Assembly: GCA_003543035.1 (NCBI GenBank)
Contig: DPJL01000376.1
Span: 1-7,388, forward strand
DNA from: Micromonosporaceae bacterium
GTDB lineage: Bacteria > Actinomycetota > Actinomycetes > Mycobacteriales > Micromonosporaceae
DNA length: 7,388 nt
Direction: 5' to 3'
In this document: piece after piece, positions 1 through 4,826 of the stretch
Layout: the number at the start of each line of letters is the position of its first letter
Numbering within the stretch: position 1 is the first letter of the stretch
Position numbers and translations under genes: made by a program
The notes under the pieces: model-generated
The model's database searches: none
What the model saw: the letters and a program-made list of their open reading frames with translations, nothing else
Told to the model about the DNA's origin: nothing

Positions 1-49
1 AACCTACCCTTGACCCCCACTCTTCCCCTACCCGCCGCTCTTCCGATCT
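1..49 (+). other. Illumina sequencing-adapter remnant at contig end
   Basis: Bases 17-49 match the 33-nt Illumina read-1 adapter at 29 of 33 positions. The last 14 bases (36-49, CGCTCTTCCGATCT) are exact, and all four mismatches are A or T in the adapter read as C here. Bases 1-16 are low-quality-looking sequence where the upstream adapter would lie. The true insert begins at base 50. The adapter sequence is established knowledge; the match was made by eye. This stretch should be trimmed and not annotated as genomic DNA. Confidence 0.95.
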
Positions 50-1009
50 GCCACCGCCGTTGGAATCGACGATGCCCTGATTCGAGCCGAGCGCACCGTA
101 GTTGTAGAGCCCGGTGCCGACATTGCGCTGAGTGCTGCCGTGCAGCGCATAGCCGCCGTAGGCCGCGCCCTGCCAGAACACCCATTTGCCGGCCGAACGC
201 CAATGCCAGGCCACTCGACTGGTACCGGAAAGAATCCCCCAGTGCACATGCGGCCCCGAGGCAGCGCCTCCACCACAGAGGTTCTTGCCGATGTTGCCCA
301 GCGCCGTCCCCACCCCGATGGTCGACCCTGGGGTCAATGAGGTCAGGTTCCACAGGTGGTAGTAGTCGGTGGTATAGCCGCTGGCGTGGTAGACACGGCG
401 CCACCCACCAGGAGTGCCGCCATTGGAGCTGTCCGCACACATGGTGTAGACCGTGCCACCGCCGGCCGCCCGCACGATGCCGTCACCGCCGGCCAGGTCC
501 AATGAGCTGTAGGGGCTGTCGGTGCCGGCCCAGCCATGCGGGCCACCGGTCATGTTCCAAGTCGCCCCGACCGCGTAGGGCAGCCGTAAGCCGGTGTTGT
601 TGGACAGAGCCTGGACCGACATGTCCCGCGCCGAGAAGGTCGACTTCTCCTGCTTGCTGAAGATGGATTCGGGTGCTCTGGCCGCCAGGTCACTGAAGCC
701 GGCGGTACCGTCCAAATTGACCGTCCAGGTTGGACCGGTTCGTTCGGCTAAGAAGAGCCACGCCTGCGGGTATTGGCCCGGCAGATTCGCGACTCGCAGC
801 ATGGCCGAGCCAAAAGCCCAGCCCTTTTCCTGCCGCTGAGGCATGACCTGATGTCCGCGAGCGTGGCCGTTCTTGGCGGCCAGCGCGGCAACCACGGCTT
901 GATCGAGCGAAGGCTCCGAAACGGAGGCCGGTGCGGGAGCGGCAAGCAACGCACCCGCGAGCACAGCGGCCGTGACCAATGTCAACGGCGTCCTTAGGTG
1001 TATGCGCAT
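50..1009 (-). CDS. Secreted M23 family metallopeptidase (LasA/beta-lytic type), 3' truncated by adapter
   Basis: Predicted secreted zinc endopeptidase that cuts peptidoglycan cross-bridges or other peptides outside the cell. The ATG at 1009 gives 320 residues up to the adapter junction. Residues 1-29 are a signal peptide: Arg2/Arg6, a hydrophobic core at 8-24, then an APAPAS-like cleavage region. Residues 30-140 are a propeptide-like segment. The peptidase domain spans about 141-285. Zinc ligands are His158 and Asp171, with the 13-residue spacing of LasA, and His256; His218 (in YYHLW) and His254 (in the HVHWG motif) are the catalytic histidines. Cys191 and Cys245 could form a disulfide, as in exported relatives. 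After residue 285 comes LYNYGALG and a Gly/Ser/Asn linker, then the reading frame enters adapter. The native C-terminus, possibly an SH3-type wall-binding domain, is lost. No strong Shine-Dalgarno precedes the start. The gene is divergent from the DUF2690 regulator. Confidence 0.9.
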
Positions 1010-1079
1010 GCCGTCAGGAACGCATGGCCCACCTGCCCTGGCCGGGGTCACCGAACAGATGCAGAACAGGCTCCGAACT

Positions 1080-1088
1080 TGCTACCTT
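1080..1088 (+). promoter_or_regulatory. Extended -10 promoter element for the HTH/DUF2690 gene
   Basis: TGCTACCTT fits the extended -10 pattern TGnTANNNT, with the hexamer at 1083-1088. It predicts a start point near 1095 and a leader of about 40 nt before the ATG at 1134. No convincing -35 hexamer was found upstream, which extended -10 promoters tolerate. Assigned by pattern only. Confidence 0.35.
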
Positions 1089-1095
1089 GAACCGC

Positions 1096-1108
1096 ACAAA
1101 CCGTTTGT
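1096..1108. promoter_or_regulatory. 13-bp palindrome, candidate operator
   Basis: ACAAAC-C-GTTTGT is a perfect inverted repeat with 6-bp arms and a single central base. It lies in the 124-bp gap between the divergent M23 peptidase and XRE-HTH genes, at or just after the predicted transcription start of the HTH gene. XRE-family dimers bind short dyads of this kind, so autoregulation is plausible. That is inference; the binding protein is unknown. Confidence 0.4.
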
Positions 1109-1133
1109 CTTCGATGTCTGGGGGCTTTCGAAC

Positions 1134-1913
1134 ATGGCCCAGGACGAGCTGTCCAGATCGGACGCGGCGGTCGCTCTCGGCCACGAGTTGCGGCGGTTGC
1201 GGCAAGCCCGTGGGCTCTCCCAGCGAGCCCTCACCAAGATGCTGGGCCTGAGCGCCCACAGCAACATCGCGGACTATGAACACGGCCGCCGGATCCCGCC
1301 ACGCGACATCGTCAACGACTGCGATCGCCTCCTCAACGCCGGTGGCGAGCTGAGCGCGCAACTGGATCGCGCCCTGGCACAACGGGCGCAACCCGTCGCC
1401 CAGGCTCCGCCTGTTCCGGTCGGCGGCATGCGGCGCCTGGCTTCGGTGGCGGTGCTCGCCGTCTCCGTGATCGTGTTGCTGAGCTGGTCACAGGTGCGCC
1501 CGGACAGCCCCGCGGTGGCATCGTCCATTTGGGACGGTAACGACCCCAAGGCCGCGGGCTGCGCCGATGACGCCACCTCGATCGACGCCCAGCCGATCCG
1601 CGCCCACGCCACCCAACTCCAGCTCGGTACGGTCCACCTGCGCTACTCCCCGCATTGCCAAGCCGCCTGGGCGAAATTCGAGCCGCTACCGCCGCCGTCG
1701 CCTCAGCAACAGGTCATGGTGGTGGTCGAAACGATCAGGCCGGCCGACGGGATGAAGACCGTCTTTCACTACCCCGGTCTCGAGCAGATCTACGGCGACA
1801 TGCTGTTGACCGGCCCGGGATGCGTGCAGGCGACGGCCTCCGTTCAGGTCGCCGACGAGATCGAGGCGACCGGGAGTACGGCCTGCCTCACGCCGACCCT
1901 GGCCGCAAAATAA
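1134..1913 (+). CDS. Membrane-anchored XRE helix-turn-helix protein with DUF2690 domain
   Basis: A 259-residue predicted one-pass membrane regulator. Residues 13-70 form an XRE-type HTH (QARGLSQRALTKMLGLS, then the recognition-helix side NIADYEHGRRIP). A Gln/Ala/Pro linker (80-98) leads to one membrane segment at about 101-118, preceded by Arg100/Arg101, so the HTH should face the cytoplasm. The outer part (about 140-240) matches DUF2690: it opens with AAGCADDA, has LRYSPHCQAAWAKF in the middle, and carries Cys143, Cys175, Cys230 and Cys251, likely disulfide-paired. The start at 1134 was chosen because the HTH family begins shortly before the helices and GGGGG (1120-1124) sits 9 nt upstream. 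A start at 972 would overlap the divergent M23 gene and add an unrelated leader. DUF2690 has no established ligand. Its position beside a wall hydrolase suggests envelope sensing (inference). Confidence 0.85.
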   Translation: MAQDELSRSDAAVALGHELRRLRQARGLSQRALTKMLGLSAHSNIADYEHGRRIPPRDIVNDCDRLLNAGGELSAQLDRALAQRAQPVAQAPPVPVGGMRRLASVAVLAVSVIVLLSWSQVRPDSPAVASSIWDGNDPKAAGCADDATSIDAQPIRAHATQLQLGTVHLRYSPHCQAAWAKFEPLPPPSPQQQVMVVVETIRPADGMKTVFHYPGLEQIYGDMLLTGPGCVQATASVQVADEIEATGSTACLTPTLAAK

Positions 1914-2586
1914 TCTTCTCGCGCAGGATCCGCAGGAAGTCCGCGCTCTCATCCATCGGCCTTGCCCCATAGAAGACGCCGACGCCCATGCTGCCGTGAT
2001 CGATCCAGGCGCAGATCACCACGGCCTTTCCCTTGTCATCCTTGCCGTTGGCACACTTCAGCTGGCCGCCCATCTCGCCGGTGGGATAGGGCTTGATGTC
2101 GGAGAGGTTCTCCCCCGCGCCCTGAATGGCCTTCTTCAGCTCAGCACCCGGATCCCAGATAAGCAGCGTCGCGCCGAAGACGATCACCTGGCGATCCTTG
2201 GCCTTCGGGTCGGCGAAAGCGGCGACGAAGGCGTCGTCCACGCTCTGCTCGGAGCGGATCCGGTGCGCCGCCTCCATCGCGACCAACCGGACCACATCGG
2301 TGTCATCGCGGCGCAACCCGGCCACGTCCTGCGGCATCGCAGCGATGCGCGACGGATACTGCTCCCAGACCGGGCCGGTGATCGCCGCGCATACCCCGCA
2401 ACAGATCACGCTCAGCAGGCCCAGGATGCCCAGTACCCAGGGCCAGCGCCGCTTGCGCACCACCTCAACGAAGACGACCTGCGGCATGACCCCGGTCTGC
2501 GGCATCTCCGCGCCCGCCGGGACGGAAGCACGCCCCTCCCACGGATCGGAGGGGGGCGGCAGCTTCGCGGTATGGGGGTCGGTCAC
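1888..2586 (-). CDS. Single-pass membrane protein of unknown function
   Basis: A 232-residue actinobacterial hypothetical protein, not assigned to a named family. Residues 1-48 are a Pro-rich cytoplasmic tail ending in the basic cluster RKRR (44-47). One membrane helix spans about 49-71 and includes Cys62, Cys63 and Cys66. The outer domain (72-232) contains LKCANG and VVICAWID, with Cys178 and Cys192 positioned for a disulfide, and a closing alpha-helix (ADFLRILREKI). This Cys...CxWxD arrangement recurs in many actinomycete membrane proteins of unknown role, often paired with Pro-rich tails. The start is GTG at 2586; ATG codons at residues 28 and 34 are alternatives that would shorten the tail. 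No Shine-Dalgarno is visible. The last 26 nt overlap the 3' end of the convergent DUF2690 gene. The cupin gene lies 33 nt upstream on the same strand, so co-transcription is possible. Confidence 0.75.
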   Translation of the reverse strand: MTDPHTAKLPPPSDPWEGRASVPAGAEMPQTGVMPQVVFVEVVRKRRWPWVLGILGLLSVICCGVCAAITGPVWEQYPSRIAAMPQDVAGLRRDDTDVVRLVAMEAAHRIRSEQSVDDAFVAAFADPKAKDRQVIVFGATLLIWDPGAELKKAIQGAGENLSDIKPYPTGEMGGQLKCANGKDDKGKAVVICAWIDHGSMGVGVFYGARPMDESADFLRILREKIILRPGSA

Positions 2587-2589
2587 CGG

Positions 2590-2607
2590 GGCAGGGTATA
2601 GCCTGCC
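2590..2607 (-). promoter_or_regulatory. Small hairpin overlapping a -10-like box upstream of the membrane-protein gene
   Basis: Between the cupin stop and the GTG at 2586, GGCAGG and CCTGCC form a perfect 6-bp stem with a 6-nt loop. On the minus strand TACCCT (2598-2593) fits TANNNT and sits 6 nt before the GTG, so transcription could begin at or beside the start codon and give a leaderless mRNA. This would explain the absent Shine-Dalgarno. No good -35 was seen. Alternatively the stem only modulates read-through from the cupin gene. Confidence 0.25.
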
Positions 2608-2619
2608 GCGAAACCGTCG

Positions 2620-3060
2620 CTAGAGCGTGGTCGTCTGGTATTTCGCGCGCAGCATGGACAGGTCCTCCGGCGTCGGAATATGCCCGGCCACCACCATTTC
2701 GTGCACCTCACGGAAGTAGTTCTCGTAGCCGCCGGGCCGGAACAGCCCGATGATCAGTGCCGGCACGGCGGCGGCGTTGCGGAAGCCGTGAGCCACCCCG
2801 GGCGGGACCGAAACCGTGCCGCCTGCCCCAACGACCTCTTGGGAAGGTGGCATATCAAAGGTGACCTCGCCGGCCACGATCACGAACTCCTCGGTGTGCC
2901 CGTGGTGGATGTGCGGCATCGCGCCCATCGCTCCGGCCGGCAGGCTGAACTCCACAATGGACAGTGCGCCGGCGGTGTCCTCGCTGCGCAGCCGGATAAG
3001 ACATTCACTCGGGCCGACATGCAGCCGCTCCACTGGCCCGGGATGGATGATCGCCGTCAT
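2620..3060 (-). CDS. Cupin domain-containing protein
   Basis: A 146-residue single-domain cupin. Motif 1 is canonical: His50-x-His52, Glu57, then six residues to Gly64. Motif 2 is also canonical: Gly80, PPG at 86-88, His91 and Asn95. His50, His52, Glu57 and His91 make a complete metal-binding set, so a divalent metal enzyme or binding protein is likely. The C-terminal helical tail (118-146, with TPEDLSMLRAKY) is common in small actinobacterial cupins whose substrate is unknown. The start was set at the ATG at 3060. The same frame stays open to 3615, but that part is antisense to the EF-hand gene and has no cupin-like sequence. The gene is divergent from the EF-hand gene (51-nt gap) and may be co-transcribed with the membrane protein 33 nt downstream. 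The family is clear; the reaction is not. Confidence 0.85.
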   Translation of the reverse strand: MTAIIHPGPVERLHVGPSECLIRLRSEDTAGALSIVEFSLPAGAMGAMPHIHHGHTEEFVIVAGEVTFDMPPSQEVVGAGGTVSVPPGVAHGFRNAAAVPALIIGLFRPGGYENYFREVHEMVVAGHIPTPEDLSMLRAKYQTTTL

Positions 3061-3087
3061 GGCCCTATGATCGCAGCCCGCTCCGGC

Positions 3088-3106
3088 TAAGATGCCGCTA
3101 GGGGGA
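3088..3106 (+). promoter_or_regulatory. -10 box and ribosome binding site of the EF-hand gene
   Basis: TAAGAT (3088-3093) is a good actinobacterial -10 box, predicting a start near 3100. GGGGGA (3101-3106) is a Shine-Dalgarno with 5 nt to the ATG at 3112. The leader would be very short, and no clear -35 is visible. The strong Shine-Dalgarno supports the chosen start. Confidence 0.45.
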
Positions 3107-3111
3107 TTGTC

Positions 3112-3675
3112 ATGGTTAGCCCGATTGCAGCGGAAAAGCACGGCCAGACATTCGATTTTCTCGATGTTGATGGGGATGGGTATCTCCAGCGTGCCGACTT
3201 CGAGGCGATCGCGGCGCGGCTGGCCGCGGGAGCCAACGCGAAGGACATGGCAGTCGTGCGAGCGGCCTACCTTCAGTTCTGGCACAGCCTTTCCATGCAC
3301 CTCGGCGTGGACCTGGACGGCCGGATCACCCGCGACGAATACATCGACGGGCTCGATGGCGTGGCCAAATCCTCCCCGCACGCCTTCGATCTGGCCATCG
3401 CGCAGATGCCCCGGGCAATCCTCGCCCTCTACGACAGCGATCGCGACGGAATGCTGAGCCGCAAGGAGTTCCTCGCGATGCAGCAAGCGCTCGGGGTGCC
3501 GGATGACCGGGCGAAGATCGCATGGCTGGCGATCGACCGGGACGCGGACGGAATGATCCGCGGTGAGGAGCTCCTGTCGGCCTGCCGGGAATTCGTGCTC
3601 AGCGAAGACCTGCACGCTCCGGGCAACTGGCTCTTCGGTGGCCTAAAACCACCCAAACCTCGACTCTACTTCTGA
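3112..3675 (+). CDS. Calerythrin-like EF-hand calcium-binding protein
   Basis: A 187-residue cytoplasmic protein with no signal peptide and four EF-hands, matching the length and layout of actinobacterial calerythrin-type (sarcoplasmic-calcium-binding-like) proteins. EF1: Asp18, Asp20, Asp22, Gln26, closing at Asp29 instead of the usual Glu. EF2 (65-76): Gly65 replaces the first Asp ligand, so it probably does not bind calcium; a non-binding second hand is also typical of calerythrin. EF3: Asp108, Asp110, Asp112, Ser116, Glu119, complete. EF4: Asp142, Asp144, Asp146, Glu153, complete. The tail APGNWLFGGL (169-178) is characteristic of this family. The likely role is calcium buffering or signalling; partners are unknown. 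The ATG at 3112 has GGGGGA 5 nt upstream. The gene is divergent from the cupin and convergent with the WYL regulator across a 135-nt gap. Confidence 0.9.
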   Translation: MVSPIAAEKHGQTFDFLDVDGDGYLQRADFEAIAARLAAGANAKDMAVVRAAYLQFWHSLSMHLGVDLDGRITRDEYIDGLDGVAKSSPHAFDLAIAQMPRAILALYDSDRDGMLSRKEFLAMQQALGVPDDRAKIAWLAIDRDADGMIRGEELLSACREFVLSEDLHAPGNWLFGGLKPPKPRLYF

Positions 3676-3766
3676 CCAGCCGTCCGGGCCAGGCGGATTA
3701 GGCTTAAAGGCTGAAAACCCCGGTAAATCATTGGTTACACGCTTATTGCGGGGTAAGGATCGAGGT

Positions 3767-3800
3767 TGGTCGGCGTCAACAACGGCGTCGGCGCTGACCA
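3767..3800. terminator. Hairpin in the convergent gap 3676-3810, possible terminator
   Basis: TGGTCGGCG (3767-3775) can pair with CGCTGACCA (3792-3800), with one G-T wobble, leaving a loop of about 16 nt. It lies 11 nt past the stop of the minus-strand WYL gene and about 90 nt past the EF-hand stop. There is no T-run on either side, so it is not a textbook intrinsic terminator, although actinobacterial terminators often lack one. A weaker pair, ACCCCG (3717-3722) with CGGGGT (3749-3754), lies nearer the EF-hand gene. Nothing else was recognised in this gap. Confidence 0.3.
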
Positions 3801-3810
3801 CAAAAGCCCC

Positions 3811-4764
3811 CTAACCTCCCGCAGCCCTGCGAAACCGGCCCGCGACGCGGATGAGTTGCTCGGCCAACTCCGGGGCGTTCTCGACTTCGAAGTCGACCTC
3901 CAGCGCGCCAAGGAGGAAAGCCAAGCCGTGCGGGTTGTCGGCTCCTAGGTGGAGCAGACAGCTGTTGTCATCGATCGGCTCTATCCGTCCATAGCTCGCA
4001 CTGTCCTGCGCCACAGGTGAATCCGCCGAGACGTGCAGCCGGATCGTTGCCTGGTACGGCCATCGCTGCGCAACCCGTTGTGCCACAAAGGTTGCGGCAT
4101 CGCCATCGGGAAGCTCGCGCGGGGTGAATCTCGGCCCGGCCGGGGTCCACGGGCGCATCCGGTCCACCCGGAAGGTGCGCCAGTCATTGCGCTCGACATC
4201 CCAGGCCACGAGATACCAACGCCTGCCCCACATCACGAGATGATGCGGCTCGGCCATGCGGAGGCTTTCGGAGCCGCTGTGCCCGCGATAGTCGAATCTG
4301 AGCCGCTGGTGATCCCGGCAGGCCGCGCCAATCGTCGTGAGCACCTCGGCGTCCACGGTTTCGCCCCAGCCTGGCGTGCGCACTGTCGAGATCTGCATCG
4401 AGTTGACCCGATGCCGGAGCCGAACCGGGAGCACCTGCTCCAGCTTGACCAGCGCCCGCAGTGCCGTCTCACCAAGCCCTTCGACGCTGCTGCCGGTCGT
4501 GCTGCGCAGCCCGATCGCGATCGCCACCGCCTCCTCGTCGTCGAGCTGCAACGGGGGCAGCTCGGCTCCGGCGCCCAGCCGATAACCGCCGTCGATGCCT
4601 TTGCTCGCCTCCACCGGATAGTCGAGGTCGCGCAGCTTGTCCACGTCGCGGCGCACGGTCCGGGTGCTCACCCCAAGGCGATCCGCCAGCTCCGCACCGG
4701 ACCAGTCCCGCCGTGTCTGCAACAGAGTCAGCAGTCGCAGCAGCCGAGCGGAGGTTTCCTTCAT
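3811..4764 (-). CDS. YafY-type HTH-WYL transcriptional regulator
   Basis: A 317-residue DNA-binding regulator. Residues 5-60 are a winged HTH (HTH_11 type; VSTRTVRRDVDKLRDLDYPV is the recognition region, with a Gly-Gly-Tyr wing at 59-61). A linker helix with LDDEEAVAIAIGL (74-86) follows. The WYL domain is at about 137-205 and contains the literal Trp183-Tyr184-Leu185 triad and the basic RTFRVDRM segment. A WCX-like C-terminal domain covers about 230-312. WYL domains in other regulators sense ligands or nucleic acid, as in PafBC of the mycobacterial DNA-damage response (established knowledge); the ligand here is unknown. The ATG at 4764 matches the family's usual N-terminus (KETSARLLRLL); a TTG two codons upstream is less likely. 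The gene is divergent from the epoxide hydrolase, with a palindrome over its own -10 box, so autoregulation and control of the neighbouring operon are likely. Confidence 0.92.
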   Translation of the reverse strand: MKETSARLLRLLTLLQTRRDWSGAELADRLGVSTRTVRRDVDKLRDLDYPVEASKGIDGGYRLGAGAELPPLQLDDEEAVAIAIGLRSTTGSSVEGLGETALRALVKLEQVLPVRLRHRVNSMQISTVRTPGWGETVDAEVLTTIGAACRDHQRLRFDYRGHSGSESLRMAEPHHLVMWGRRWYLVAWDVERNDWRTFRVDRMRPWTPAGPRFTPRELPDGDAATFVAQRVAQRWPYQATIRLHVSADSPVAQDSASYGRIEPIDDNSCLLHLGADNPHGLAFLLGALEVDFEVENAPELAEQLIRVAGRFRRAAGG

Positions 4765-4782
4765 GTCCAAAAGTCTGCCATG

Positions 4783-4788
4783 ACTATA
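4783..4788 (-). promoter_or_regulatory. -10 box of the WYL regulator gene
   Basis: Read on the minus strand this is TATAGT, one base from the TATAAT consensus. It puts the transcript start near 4776, about a dozen bases before the ATG at 4764. It lies inside the left arm of the palindrome at 4783-4809, so a protein bound there would block the promoter. No clear -35 was seen. Confidence 0.45.
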
Positions 4789-4809
4789 GGACAGGAGTTG
4801 TCCTCTAGT
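4783..4809. promoter_or_regulatory. 27-bp palindromic operator between WYL regulator and epoxide hydrolase
   Basis: ACTATAGGACA (4783-4793) and TGTCCTCTAGT (4799-4809) are inverted repeats that pair at 10 of 11 positions around the 5-nt centre GGAGT. The core AGGACA/TGTCCT is perfect. It fills nearly half of the 62-bp divergent gap, covers the regulator's -10 box and lies upstream of the hydrolase -10. A site of this size and placement is what a dimeric HTH regulator encoded next door would be expected to use. The dyad is seen directly; its assignment to the WYL protein is inferred. Confidence 0.7.
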
Positions 4810-4814
4810 GCCGA

Positions 4815-4820
4815 TAGCTT
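4815..4820 (+). promoter_or_regulatory. -10 box of the epoxide hydrolase operon, possibly leaderless
   Basis: TAGCTT fits TANNNT and ends 6 nt before the ATG at 4827, so transcription could start on the start codon itself. GAGG (4821-4824) is only 2 nt from the ATG, too close for a normal Shine-Dalgarno, which favours leaderless translation. No strong -35 is present, consistent with a promoter that needs or is controlled by a regulator at the adjacent palindrome. Confidence 0.35.
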
Positions 4821-4826
4821 GAGGTC

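Noticed and set aside
10..660. A 216-residue plus-strand open frame, very rich in Arg, Cys and Pro
   Set aside because: It begins inside the adapter and lies antisense to the M23 peptidase, whose signal peptide and active-site motifs are clear. Its composition is that of a shadow frame in high-GC DNA.
972..1133. Longer start for the HTH/DUF2690 gene at 972
   Set aside because: It would overlap the start of the divergent M23 gene, adds a leader unlike the XRE family, and ATG 1134 has a GGGGG ribosome-binding stretch.
1014..1391. A 125-residue minus-strand frame across the M23/HTH gap
   Set aside because: It is antisense to the HTH coding region, has no ribosome binding site or recognisable domain, and is better explained as a shadow of the HTH gene.
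3061..3615. N-terminal extension of the cupin frame to 3615 (331 residues in total)
   Set aside because: The extra part is antisense to the EF-hand gene, which has four recognisable calcium loops, and shows no domain of its own; single-domain cupins begin near the ATG at 3060.
3766..3948. A 60-residue plus-strand frame preceded by TTGGTT and TAAGGA, a promoter-like pair with 17-bp spacing
   Set aside because: It overlaps the C-terminus of the WYL regulator on the other strand, the -10 lacks the final T, and the peptide resembles no known family.
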